From assembly GCA_038380435.1 (NCBI GenBank), contig JAWZYU010000005.1:36416001-36480000 (forward strand): 64,000 bases of DNA. The letters are read 5' to 3'. Position 1 is the first letter of the stretch. Each line of letters begins with the position of its first letter. The stretch is from Ryuthela nishihirai. Taxonomy: Eukaryota; Arthropoda; Arachnida; Araneae; Heptathelidae. The notes beneath the pieces are model-generated. The model made no database searches. It worked only from the letters and a program-made list of their open reading frames with translations, and had not been told where the DNA came from. The position numbers and the translations under genes were made by a program. This document shows, one piece after another, positions 1-10,017 of this stretch.

Positions 1-22
1 GCTTTTATTCTTTTTTAGGTGG

Positions 23-112
23 GCCCGGAAAAAAAATTAGATTCAGTGTGCCGCGGAAAAAAAATTAGATTCAGTGTGCCGCGGAAAAAAAATTAGATTC
101 AGTGTGCCGCAG
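23..112. repeat. Short tandem repeat, 28-bp unit, about 3.2 copies
   Basis: Three near-identical 28-bp units, each with a CCGCGG-like start, an A8 run and the tail TTAGATTCAGTGTG, run head to tail and end in a partial unit. The first unit differs at its start (GCCCGG). It may continue upstream of the window. No function is suggested. Confidence 0.9.
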
Positions 113-490
113 AGTAAAAAAGTTTGCGAGACATTGCCTTAAGGTTATCTTACATTAAAATTAAATATGTATTCTAAAATAGTCATGAATGCAATTGGTA
201 CAGCTTTTACAAATTTTAAATGCGAGCATTTGATTGCTCTTTCATGACAAGCGATTCTGACAATTGCCAAAAGCGTCCTAATTGTAACCAGGCATGGACA
301 TGCTTTTGAGCTGAAGGGCCGCATAGGAAACTGAAATGGAAAGGCGGAGTTGCCAAAGAAATATATAAAGTGAAAAACGCACATTACAATTTTATTAAGA
401 TTAATTATTTTAACGAGAATTTGCCTCTCTATGTTCTTTTTCTCTTTTGGAAAATTTAATTTATTTGTCATCAGTAGCTCACGAGTCGCA
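113..490. other. Unassigned AT-rich DNA
   Basis: Only short open frames with no recognisable motif occur here. I see no exon with good splice borders and no repeat shared with the rest of the window. Confidence 0.5.
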
Positions 491-877
491 GGGGCGGGGG
501 TGGCTCAGTCGGTAGCGCGCCAGGCATGTAATCTACAGTTCCCAGTTTCGAGTCCCAGCAGGGTCAGCGTTGAGATTTATCTCCGCAACCCCCCGTCCTG
601 CCCACGGTCAGTAGGGGACACCGATGGGCTTGGAAAGGCCGCCGTCCGTCTGATGAGAGGTTAAGCCGTGGCCCCCTGTGCGGGAGAGCCATACGCAGTG
701 CACGTTAAAGAACACGCTGGATGGCCTTGACGGGAGGCTACCATCTGTCTCCTAACAGCTGTACCAGTGGGTCCCCTTCCCCAATCTTCTCTGAGCCTTC
801 GGGGTCCTTGTGACCTGGTCATTTAGCCATTGTGTGCAAAAAAAGTGCCACTCAGAGGTAGAACAACTCAACCCACT
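491..877 (+). mobile_element. SINE1 (tRNA-derived SINE), full-length copy
   Basis: It begins with a tRNA-like head: an A-box like TGGCTCAGTCGGTAGCGC at about 500-518 and a B-box at about 545-557 (degenerate here). The conserved body follows, with ACGTTAAAGAACACGCTGGA and the end AGAGGTAGAACAAC. The same family occurs at 3759, 7212, 10423 (minus), 41871, 60196 and 63554. The normal anticodon-loop region reads CTCGTAA in other copies, which hints at a tRNA-Thr-like source. No clear target duplication is visible for this copy, so it is older or damaged at its ends. Confidence 0.9.
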
Positions 878-1608
878 GGCTGCACAAAAAATGGTGGTGG
901 GCCGTAGTCTGTCCACGCCTGTACTAAACTATTACTTCCAAATAAATAAATAACATTTCTTGAGTTAGTGAGATGAATCGAAAAAGAATTTAAATTAAAA
1001 ACCTTTGAAGACCACAAGCGCCCAAGACTTAAATCTATGTCACACATAAAAAAAAAATGAAAACCAATCCCACAACTATTTTCTGCCTAACTTTAGAATG
1101 GATGTTTCCAAAGGTAATTTTTTTGTTCCTAAGTATCAGCCAAGGAATGAAATGCAGAATCTTGCGAATAATTCCCAGAGCTGCCACTTTCTGATCCAAA
1201 GAGGTTACGGAATGATTAACTCGTCCTCTTGCTGTCGTTCCATGACGATTCTGCAATCGATAGTATCTCACTAAAACATCCAAAAAAAAGAAACACAACA
1301 CCGTTCCAGTTGCAATATATTATTATGATGACGATCACCATCGAAGCTCAATTTCTACGCACCCATCCGCCACAGAGGTTTCTTTTCTGACTCTTCCCTG
1401 CAATATGACCTCTAAACGTTCATTTTCGTGATTGTGAAAAATTCCGTTTTTACCCATTTTATTTTTAAAGCAAAACAAAACGCAATATGTTGTGGAAGAA
1501 GGAACTCAATTCCCTCCTTTTTGCATTTGGCTAGCGGTGTTGGCTTATCCGAAAATGAACAACGGACTCCGCAACGAAGCAGTTAGAAGAGAATTTAATT
1601 TATTCCAG
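878..1608. other. Unassigned DNA
   Basis: The first 80 bases after the SINE end in a (TAAA)n-like stretch near 940-952 that could be the tail of another retroelement. The rest shows no convincing coding potential or shared repeat. Confidence 0.4.
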
Positions 1609-1796
1609 CAGTCAATCTTCAATCTTATGTGGGGGGAAGATTACGAACGTGACGGAAGAGGAAGATATCAAAGTCGACCCAATCTACGAGGCAAAAGGAG
1701 AAATATTCCCTACACAGAAGAGCTTTTTCCTACCACTTCCTGGCAACCGCACTTGTGTGTGTCTTTGCAAACGAGAGTCATGCTTAATGCATTCAG
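1609..1796 (+). CDS. Candidate internal coding exon, unknown protein
   Basis: An acceptor-like site (pyrimidine/AT-rich, ending ATTCCAG, AG at 1607-1608) precedes an open stretch of 62 codons. A donor (CATTCAG|GTGACA, GT at 1797-1798) follows. The deduced peptide is hydrophilic with an acidic start (motif TEEEDIKVDP). It then has a short cysteine-rich part, CVCLCKRESC, which would suit a secreted or zinc-binding domain. The exon would start in phase 2 and end in phase 1. I do not recognise the family and no flanking exon is assigned, so this remains a guess based on borders and composition. Confidence 0.3.
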
Positions 1797-2159
1797 GTGA
1801 CATTATGTACTGTTTCACATACATAAAACTGCAATCCAACTTCAAATCGTGCAAGTCAGCGAAAATGCAAAGTTTCCTGACTTTTTTTTCCCTCTACCTC
1901 TATTTTTATCCCGAACTAGTATTACGACGCGAATAGTAAATACGTGTGTGATAAATTTTACAGCTAACAGCGGTCTGGTGGGGACTTTGAGTAGCGAAAG
2001 TGTTCTCCGAAAAGATAAGCCGGAGTCTGGAGTAGACGCAGTCCCGACTTCTACGCACGTGGAGGACAGCTCGTACATGGAAGTTGTCATGGTTACTGCG
2101 GCGGCAGCACATAAGGAAATAATGTCCTCTCGCATGCATTTACGATAACGTTATTCCCT
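1797..2159. other. Unassigned DNA between candidate exon and GC-rich island
   Basis: Mixed-composition sequence without a recognisable gene. GC content rises toward 2030-2150. Several overlapping open frames exist on both strands, but none shows a known motif. Confidence 0.4.
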
Positions 2160-2945
2160 AAATAGTGACGTCGTTACAGTCGTCTCAGCCAGCCGACCGG
2201 TGGAAACGACCAATGAAAGCAGGTCTCATCTGCGGTGATGCGGTGGGCCCGTGCCATTGCCTGACACCTCTGGCCTAGCTTCGCCACGAATGAGGACCGA
2301 ATATGCAGGCTTTAAGCCTAGGTAGATGCAATCCAATTTGGGTGCTGGGTCCTGGTGGGCTGCGGTTGACCGGTGCGCGCGCGACGCCGCCGCCACAATG
2401 GAGAGCCGGTGAAATATTGATGGCGGCCCGGGCGGTAATGGACATTGCCGTGTTGCCGCTCTCCCGCGGGACGGAAAAAACCGGGTAAATGGGAATGTAA
2501 TTGCATTAGAGTAGCACCAAAGTGAGAAACCTTCTTGTGCGGCTGCCGTCGGGTGTCCCGCTGCCTGCCCTTCCGCTTCCAATCTCCTACCTGTCCGAAT
2601 TACGAGTGCCATTATGGCCGTGGCCTGGAATTATTTTACCCCAGTAATGGACACTTGCAGTATGGAGTCCCATGCAACTTTTAGTCTTCCCCCCAACCTT
2701 CCTTTCTTCCCCTCCCCCCTCCCCCCCTACTCTCTCAATACTCCAGACGGACAGCGCGGGCGGACACGGACGCGTTGCACGTGGACTGCAGGTTGACGTC
2801 ACTAAGGCCTCCTCTGATTCTTTTTCTTCACTGAGTTTGCTCTTGAGGAAGAGCTGGGATAAGGAGATGCTACATAAGCGACATCGCTTAAACTTTATTC
2901 AGCGAACTTCAGTCAGTTTCGCGGGATCTCTCGTGGCCCGTTAAA
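2160..2945. promoter_or_regulatory. GC/CpG-rich island, possible promoter or first-exon region
   Basis: Base composition changes sharply from the AT-rich surroundings to a GC-rich, CpG-rich stretch. It includes a CG-rich core near 2376-2400 (GCGCGCGCGACGCCGCCGCC) and a polypyrimidine block near 2690-2735. An arthropod-type initiator motif (TCAGTC) lies near 2910. Many open frames result from the composition alone. It could be a host promoter/5' UTR or an old GC-rich transposon. Nothing proves transcription. Confidence 0.3.
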
Positions 2946-3744
2946 TGTGGTTTCGATATAATTTCGTGTCATGCGACAACGTCAAATTGTCAGGAGTAAC
3001 ACTGAGATAACATGGCGTCTTTGCCACAACGCTTTATTTTTCTCCTGTAGTTGAGGAGCTTTTCGCTAAGTGTTGTGAAGAGGAAAGTGGATTCCTCCGT
3101 TACTGCATTTTGAAGAGATTTTATATATTTTTTATGTCTCTGTCATAAAACAGAGTGACAGCAAAAGAAGAAAACCTAGCAAATATCTTAAATATATCAA
3201 AATTTAAACTTTGGAGACTAGTGAATAATAATAAATAGTTTTAAAATGTCACTGGTTTCATTACTTTTTTTTCAATTTTAATGAAAAACGTTTTTTTTTT
3301 GCACACAAATGACTTAATTTTAGGATCACACATTACAAGAAGTGTTTGTGCATATGAAATATATTAGCGTTCAGTAATCTTGTTATATTACCATTTTTAA
3401 TATTTTAGAAAATGTGTTTTTTTTTCCTAAGCATGAAAAAATATCACTAAGTAAAATTTTTTCGAACTTCATGATGTTGCCACTAGAAGTGTATTGAACC
3501 TTATATTAGTCGAACAACCGAATACCGAACAGACTAAGGTCCGGCTGCTGATGTTCGACGAAATGGACTGAAAGTTGGGTAATTCGTTTCATCTAGCATT
3601 TTACGTGCATTACTTTTTCATTGCCTACTAAATTAATAATCTATCTTAATAAAGGTCAAATCTCCGTATATTACGGAACTCTCAATGGTAAGGCTATTTT
3701 TAATTCGCATTACTTTGGTTCGATGCGTTTCCTACAGCGAAAGT
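2946..3744. other. Unassigned AT-rich DNA
   Basis: Homopolymer-rich intergenic sequence. No gene, splice-bordered exon or shared repeat was recognised before the SINE1 target duplication at 3745. Confidence 0.5.
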
Positions 3745-3758
3745 TCTGTAGACCTCTT

Positions 3759-4146
3759 GGGGCGGGGGTGGCTCAGTCGGTAGCGCGCCAGGCTCGTAAT
3801 CTGTAGTTCCCAGGTTCGAGTCCCAGCTGGATCAGTGTTGAGATTTATCTCCGCAAAATTCCCCGCCCTGCCCACGGTCACTAGGGGACACCGCTGGGCT
3901 TGGAAAGGCCGCCGTCCGTCGGATGGGACGTTAAGCCGTAGCCCCGTGTGCGGGAGAGCCATACCCTGTGCACGTTAAAGAACACGCTGGATGGCCTTGG
4001 CGGGAGGCTACCATCTGTCTCCCAACAGCTGTTCCAGTGGGTCCCCTCCCCCAACCTTCTCTGAGCCTTCGGGGTCCATGTGACCTGGCCATTTAGCCCA
4101 TGGTGTGCAAAAAAAAGTGCCGCTCAGAGGTAAAACAACCCAACCC
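3759..4146 (+). mobile_element. SINE1, full-length, with 14-bp target duplication
   Basis: A complete SINE1: G-rich start, A-box near 3768-3785, B-box GGTTCGAGTCC near 3813-3823, conserved body, and the 3' end AGAGGTAAAACAACCCAACC. It is flanked by the 14-bp direct repeat TCTGTAGACCTCTT at 3745-3758 and 4147-4160, a clear target-site duplication. No poly-A tail is present. Confidence 0.96.
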
Positions 4147-4422
4147 TCTGTAGACCTCTTTGCATTCCAGCAAATGTTGTCATCTTGTTATTTTGTAAAC
4201 TGTTTGTTTAACTACTCTAAGTTTAACTGAATGAACAATATTTTAGTTCAAAATGAAATCCCCCATTATGAGAACTTAAACTAGATAAATATAAAATTTG
4301 ACTGTTTAAAAATTTCTAAGGGAGAGCAAATTCGACATACGTCGTCCCCTCCCTGCCAACGATCATATTGTTGCAGATTTTATCAAGAGGACAAAGGCAA
4401 AAATGAAAAATGGATTGCGTTC

Positions 4423-4553
4423 AGGGTTGGGTTGTTTTATCTCTGAGCGGTACTTTTTTTTTGCACATAACGGACTGAATAGCCAGATCACAAGGACCCC
4501 GAAGGCTCAGAGAAGGTTGGGGGGTGAGGACCCACTGGAACAGTTGTTGAACA
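4423..4553 (-). mobile_element. SINE1 3' fragment
   Basis: Reverse-strand match to the 3' third of SINE1: the GGGTTGGGTTGTTTTA end, the AGCGGTAC motif, and the CCGAAGGCTCAGAGAAGG segment. It stops abruptly near 4553, so it is truncated, and it differs at several sites from the intact copies. Confidence 0.85.
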
Positions 4554-4833
4554 GTTCCGTGTTATCTCAATAGAAAATCACATTCAGAGCTCAATTACTC
4601 TTCCAGGCTAAAAAAAAATTATTATTTCAAATAGAATAAGGAAAATAAGGAAATAAACAAAAAAATACTCAAATTGTTTGAGTATGCAATTTGACCAAAT
4701 ATCAGTTCCTATGCAAATAATGTAAAAAATTATTTAATCACAGTAAACATACGTTCAATATTCTCTAACTTTGACAAACATGCACGCAAACATTTCTTAA
4801 AAGTTGAACATTTTTCATTTATTGCATACTATA

Positions 4834-4985
4834 AGGGACCTAGGTTCGAGCCCCGGGTAAGGCCTGGATGTATGTGTCGTTTTTCTGCTGAGGTCCTGCC
4901 ATCCTCTCAGACCTTCTACTGTGGCATATAAACTGACAGGCTCCTGTCAGACCTCTGTGGCAAGCAGCTGCTTGAGGGGGTATTT
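4834..4985 (+). mobile_element. SINE2 fragment (second tRNA-derived SINE family)
   Basis: It contains the B-box GGTTCGAGCCCC (4852-4863) and the SINE2 body: CATGGATGTATGTGTCG-like segment, TTTCTGCTGAGGTCCTGCCA, GCATATAAACTGACAGGCTC and the end GCAAGCAGCTGCTTGAGGGG. The A-box half is missing. A complete copy lies at 44363-44553. Confidence 0.9.
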
Positions 4986-4989
4986 ATTT

Positions 4990-6350
4990 ATTTTTTATAG
5001 CAAATTAAAAAATTTAGTCACAATAAAATAAAAATTTTCTTGACAAATTTTCTTTTTCGATTTTATTTATATAAAATTGTAAACCCAAAACTCTAGAGTT
5101 AAAATTAAGATTTATAATCGGAATTCAATATTAATTTTTATACAAAAAATGGTTTAAAATTATAAATATAATTTCCCTAGTGGCAAATATTGTAGTTATT
5201 ATATAATATGGAGCTCCCAGGCGAATAATTGTAATTAAGATTACGGACAATTTTATTTTGTACATGAATTAAAGGTAATAAATTTGATTTAAATTCATTA
5301 TCCCAACAACAAGTTCCATAAATTAAGATAAACTACACCCATGAAAAATAAATGTCTCGTAGGAAATCATAATTAACATTCAGTAAAATAAGTAATCCCA
5401 GTCAGGACAACCAGGTTTTTTTTTTCCTGACTCATTTTTTCAAGAATAATTAGCATATTATTTTAAATAATTAATTTTATGTAAAATATCTGTTTAGAAG
5501 ATATTGAGTGAATACGTTTTTTCCATTTTAAGTTAGATTCTATTATTAATCCTAAATAATTATAGCTATCAGTCATTTCGATAGCATCACAGTTACAGCA
5601 TTCTGTATTTAAACAATTGAATTCATGGAATTTAATAGTATTTTCAAATATGTGAAATGAAGTTAATTTAAAATATATGCATTTAGTTTTCGTTGGTATT
5701 TAATTGTAGTTTACTTTTAATAAACCATTTTTAACAATTATTAAATTATTGTTAATTTTTCTATGTAATGCTTTGTTATTTTAAACTTCAAAGACTATGA
5801 ATGTATCATCTACAAAAGAGATAATTTGTCCGTCAATTTTTAATTTACAGAAACCATTGATATATATATATATAATAAAAAGTAGTCCAACACAGAACCC
5901 TTATATTATTTTAAATAATAAGGTTACTTAGGTTGCTTAATTAAAAATTAAATTAATTAATTTTAAAATTGTTAATAATCACAATTTGCTTTTTATTCTC
6001 AATAAAACATTCAAACCAATCAAAGACTAGCAGGATAACCATAAAATTTCAACTTATGTAAAAGTACTTTTATGATTAATAGAATCAAATTATTACTAAT
6101 CACTCTTTTTATTAATTAATTTTAATTGAATTTTTTAGAGAAATTTTGTAAATTGTAATAGGTCGATAATTATTATAATTATTTCTGTTTTTCTCCCTTA
6201 TAGATTGGTTTAATTATAGAATATTTCAAATCATCTACAACGGTTCCCATTTCCATTGATAAATTAATAATACAAACCAGTAAATCTAATTTGTGTCCGA
6301 ATATTATTTTTTATATTTTTTCATTTAAGTTATGATATCCTACAGCTTTA
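4990..6350 (-). pseudogene. Decayed jockey-superfamily LINE reverse transcriptase
   Basis: Translation of the minus strand gives successive reverse-transcriptase landmarks of jockey/CR1-type LINEs, although stops and frameshifts are dense. Near 6170-6215 there is a KPIYKGEK motif followed by a degenerate YRPIT. Near 5815-5890 there is LLFIIYING-like sequence and a FVDDT box, corresponding to the FADD catalytic motif. Near 5225-5300 there is a C-terminal QNKIVRNL-like motif. The order is correct for an element whose 3' end is at the low coordinate. This is an ancient, non-functional copy. The exact clade cannot be fixed by eye. Confidence 0.75.
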
Positions 6351-6406
6351 TAATAGCTAACTTCTTCGGTATTGCCATACGATCTCACTATCAGCTTAAT
6401 ATCAGC

Positions 6407-6693
6407 CAGTGACGTAACTAGGTAATTCGCCGCCCAGGGTGAGTGACTGTTACTGTCGGCCGCCCAGGGTGAGTGACTGTTACTAATCGGTTATAGTTGA
6501 GTGCACTGCAATTCGTCAGTTTTGCCGCACTCTAAACTGAGGGCAGCGATGGAAAAAATCATAAAGTCCCAAAAATTGGCAAAGTGAAGAAGTTTATGAA
6601 ATTTTGCTTCATAAAGTCTATTTTGCCGCCTTTTGGATTGTGGCGCCCGGGGCGACCCACCCCCCACCCCCCTCCTGCCCAGTTACGCCATTG
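6407..6693. mobile_element. Small non-autonomous DNA transposon (CAGTGACGTAACTAGG ends)
   Basis: The left end CAGTGACGTAACTAGG and the right end CCCAGTTACGCCATTG are imperfect inverted repeats. The insert interrupts the RTE-like fragment. The 8-bp flanks ATATCAGC and CTATCAAC agree at six positions, which would fit a hAT-type target duplication. A 35-base segment, GCCGCCCAGGGTGAGTGACTGTTACT-type, is duplicated near 6430-6484. No coding frame is present. Confidence 0.6.
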
Positions 6694-7211
6694 CTATCAA
6701 CCACAAATTATAGCGGTCAAGAAAGTCAAAAATTATAAAGCAAACAAATATAGGTTTTAGAAACTAAACATTTTGCAATGATCTGTTTAAGTGAAAAATT
6801 TTGGTCTCCGCAGCCCTTACCACTTGCGCCCACGTGGCCCATCCTGAAGATGTCCATCATCTTAGTCAGCGTTTCCAAACGGGGACACCATCGAACCTAG
6901 GGAAAGTTTTAGGATTTTTCTTTTGTTGGGAAGAATAAAAAGAGTGAAAAGATTGAAATAGATCAAGACAATAAGGAGTAAATACCGCCAATTAGTTTTC
7001 AACTACTGTAATTTTATATAGGAATGATTTTATTTCATTGAAGGAGGGTTTTAAAACATAATTCTTGGTAAAAATTGGGCTCAAAAATGATTTGAACCGT
7101 TAATCTAAATGTTCCGTTCTATCGAGCACAGAATCCATAAAACTTTGTTTCGAATAGAGAGTGAAATGATGTCTGTAATTATCACAAAAACTGCGATTAC
7201 CTCTCTTGAAA

Positions 7212-7595
7212 GGGGCGGGGGTGGCTCAGTCGGTAGCGCGCCAGGCTCGTAATCTGTAGTTCCCAGGTTCGAGTCCCAGCTGGGTCAGCATTGAGATTTA
7301 TCTCCGCAAATTTCCCCGCCTTGCCCACGGACAGTAGGGGACACCGATGGGCTTGAAAAGGCCGCCGTCCTTCGGATGGGACGTTAAGCCGTGGCCCCGT
7401 GTGCGGGAGAGCCATACCCTGTGCACATTAAAGAACACGCTGGATGGCCTTGACGGGAGGCTACCATCTGTCTCCCAACAGCTGTTCCAGTGGGTCCTCT
7501 CCCCCAACCTTCTCTGAGCCTTCGGGGTCCATGTGACCTGGCCATTTAGCCCATGGTGTGCAAAAAAGTGCCGCTCAGAGGTAAAACAACCCAAC
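7212..7595 (+). mobile_element. SINE1, full-length, with 12-bp target duplication
   Basis: Complete SINE1 with A-box and B-box, flanked by CCTCTCTTGAAA at 7200-7211 and 7596-7607. It inserted into an old RTE-like fragment, because the LINE sequence resumes directly after the duplication. It is close in sequence to the other intact copies. Confidence 0.95.
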
Positions 7596-7760
7596 CCTCT
7601 CTTGAAAATAGGAATAATTGTACCTCTATTACAGTGCTTTTTCAAACTTTTCTCTTGGCAACACATTTCTGAAAAAGTACATTTACTGTGACACACCTGT
7701 GGTAAAAAGCAAATATTTTTCAGTAGTAAAGAATTACAAGATGTGTGTTGTAGACATGTA

Positions 7761-7977
7761 CAGTCGCTCAAAAAAAAGTATCCGAACGTTATGGTTGATT
7801 ACAGAATTCAGAAAAAATATCTGGCAACGATTTTTTTTTGGAAATTAGTGATCTGGCAACCTTCGTGTACAGTACACGAAGGTTACCAGTTCACTAATTT
7901 CTGAAAAAATCGTTGCCAGATATTTTTTATGAATTCTGTAATCAACCATAGTGTTCGGATACTTTTTTAAGCGACTG
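7761..7977. mobile_element. Palindromic MITE with Tc1/mariner-type ends
   Basis: Almost the whole 217 bp is one inverted repeat. It starts CAGTCGCTCAAAA and ends TTAAGCGACTG, with arms meeting near 7866-7880 (GTGTACAGTACACG). TA dinucleotides flank both ends (7759-7760 and 7978-7979), the classic mariner target. A second copy is at 24414-24615. It has no coding capacity, so it must be mobilised in trans. Confidence 0.9.
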
Positions 7978-8233
7978 TAACTCATGAAATAACAAGATGA
8001 AAAAAATCAGTTTTGCTACGTGCGTGGGTTCGAATCCTACTCACAGCAAAACCAATTTTTTCAGCTTATTATTTAATGGAAAATATTTTTGTTTTATTAT
8101 ATATCTTAGAATTAAGTTTATTTAAAGAGAAACTCGTATTAAACTCAACATTTGACAAAAAACATAAAGAATTTATTTTTATTTTATTTTTTTAAGTGCC
8201 CTAAGAAGCAGAAAACAAGCCTAAAACATGTGG

Positions 8234-8364
8234 ATGGTACAATAAGTCATTGAATTCGCATTTATTCCAAAGTAACATAGGTCATCGACAACCTTGTTGA
8301 GTCGATAAATCTGCGCCTTATATTCCTTTGAAGCGAATACGAATTCAGTGACTGATTGCACCAT
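8234..8364. mobile_element. Short palindromic MITE
   Basis: The left arm ATGGTACAATAAGTCATTGA and the right arm (reverse complement ATGGTGCAATCAGTCACTGA) pair over about 40 bp, with a short unpaired middle containing CATCGACAACCTTGTTGAGT. This is a typical non-autonomous foldback structure. The superfamily is not certain. Confidence 0.7.
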
Positions 8365-9130
8365 AAATACGTTTTAGGTTTATTGAAGTTTTTTTCAAAT
8401 TTTCAATTTATTCATGTTTTTTCTTTGTCACTAAAAACACCTACCTTCAGAAACTTTCATTTGATATACATGTCTCACAAACATCGCCCGCATTTTTCTT
8501 TCCCTTTTTTTTGGAGTAGTATATTTCAGGTAACTCATGACACTGGAGAAGCCACAAGCTTTAATTTGAGATATAAGTCGTTAAAATCGACAACCCCTAA
8601 ATTTCCGTCCCCTTTTCGGGGGAGCGGAGAATGGCGGAGGCATAATACGAAATAGTCTACGATGGTCCTCATATGGACTTCATTCGACGCCTAACTCGTA
8701 CCTGTAGGCCCTCGAATTCGAAAGATATAGTAGAAAAACGATTTCCACATTTCCCCTGACAAACAGACAAAGGATGAGCGAAAAGTACTAGGAAGACAGG
8801 TAATAAATTTTTTTAAAAAGTACCCAAGTACAAATTGCGAGATCCAAAGTTTCTCATCAGCATTCAACTGATCTTTAAAACGTTTATGAATTCTAATAGG
8901 GGCATAATCACAACATTCCTTTGCAATCGATCAGATAAAACCCATCTGTATTCATAAATGTCATTGTTAATAGTAATTTAACGGTAAGTAAATTTAACAG
9001 TTTTCTCAAACCATTAAGTTTACTTAGAGAAGTAGACGTTTCCTTGCTAGTTCAATTGCTAATCCCAAAAGAATCTTGGGACAATATCCTGTTTCTCATG
9101 AATCATTGCACCAGTTTAAGATTAGCGAGT
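8365..9130. other. Unassigned DNA upstream of the Polinton
   Basis: It contains a slightly GC-richer block near 8590-8720 and otherwise AT-rich intergenic sequence. No motif-bearing frame was recognised. Confidence 0.45.
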
Positions 9131-9493
9131 AGTGTTACCCCAACCTGCCCGATTTGACCTTGAAAAGACCCCAAGGTCATGCGTCACGACCACACCCACT
9201 TCCGGTCATGTGTCACTCTGACGTTACTTCCAGTTAAGGAAAGTCCTCCGCTTTTGCCGTTCGTCCGCCATCTTTGATTCTGACGTCACACGCCTCCCCT
9301 CTGACACCCCTGGTTGACCCACCCAAACCCATCGTGAAGTAAACAACTCTAAAACTCCCAAATTTCTCTAAGCCCTCCATCTTGGTGTCTGACGTCATCA
9401 GCCTCGTAAACAACCCTCGTAATATTCTGATGTGTCGAACCCATTGGCAACTAATTCTGAAATCTACCAACTAAACTTTTGGTGGCAACGTTC
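9131..9493. repeat. Polinton left terminal inverted repeat
   Basis: About 363 bp that matches the reverse complement of 17191-17542 throughout. It includes GACCTTGAAAAG near the outer end, TCTGACGTTACTTCCAG, and GGCAACTAATTCTGAAAT near the inner end. Several small indels separate the two repeats, so the element is not recent. Confidence 0.95.
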
Positions 9494-9772
9494 AGGGCAT
9501 CCCCTCTCAGACCTACTGCACAAATCCGTGAAGGTGACGTCATAGACTATGATGCAATCATCTTGTCCAGACTTGAAACCACCTACGGGGATATTTCAGA
9601 CTTGTAGTATTGACTGAGAACATGTTTCAACATGTTTTGCATCGTGAGTCATATCTCCATGCACACGTACATCAGCTCCTATTAGATCTGTATGCTGAAA
9701 AATGTTCCTCCTGATTGGATGTCCTAGAGGGAGCTGCTTTCTCTAGTTAAATATCGTACACCCAACGAGTGC

Positions 9773-10010
9773 ATCATTGTTCACGACGCAGGCTAATCAT
9801 CCAGATGTGTGGTGTCTCGGTGAAGATGTTTACATCGTGCCTTCTTTGTTCAAAAATAAGTTTTCGGTGCATGTACGTCGTTACAAGAAGTATGAAAATG
9901 GTGAACTCGGCTACCTACACTTATGGGTGTTACCCTCTCAATACCTGAATGGGAGGCTTTGTATGCAACGGTGCCCCACATCGAGGATCAAGTGAAAATT
10001 GGTCCTGATC
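9773..10010 (+). pseudogene. PC4/p15-like transcription coactivator relic in the Polinton (copy A)
   Basis: Two adjacent frames carry a PC4-like single-stranded-DNA-binding domain. The first frame gives FSVHVRRYKKYENGEL (about 9868-9915), like the beta-strand core of PC4. About ten residues on, the domain continues in another reading frame with GVTLSIPEWEALYATV (about 9927-9974), matching the family's G-[IV]-[ST]-L-x4-W motif. A frameshift near 9912-9925 therefore breaks it. PC4 proteins bind ssDNA and help transcription. Such a role in this element is an inference. The gene sits next to the left inverted repeat, before the integrase, and its start codon is unclear. Confidence 0.6.
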
Positions 10011-10017
10011 AATAGAC

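Larger units (their letters stand above)
6353..7632 (-). pseudogene. Decayed RTE-like LINE fragment, interrupted by a DNA transposon and a SINE1
   Basis: Islands of similarity to the better-preserved RTE-like copies at 24.7-28.4 and 47.5-51.1 kb appear in the same order. They are ATTGCCATACGATCTCAC (6371-6388), ATCAACCACAAATTAT (6696-6711), GTTTTAGAAACTAAACATTTTGC (near 6755) and ATTATCACAAAAACTGCGATTACCT (near 7178). The last continues after the SINE1 as TTGAAAATAGGAATAATTGT (7602-7621). Two later insertions split it, at 6407-6693 and 7212-7595. It corresponds to part of the RT region only. Confidence 0.75.

Noticed and set aside
491..570. tRNA gene at the head of SINE1 copies
   Set aside because: The A- and B-boxes are present, but the stems are imperfect, many copies exist with the same 300-bp body, and target duplications surround them. 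They are SINE heads, not tRNA genes.
8005..8060. tRNA 3' half with GTGGGTTCGAATCCTAC
   Set aside because: Only a T-arm-like piece is visible. No D-arm or anticodon arm precedes it, and it recurs nowhere else in the window.
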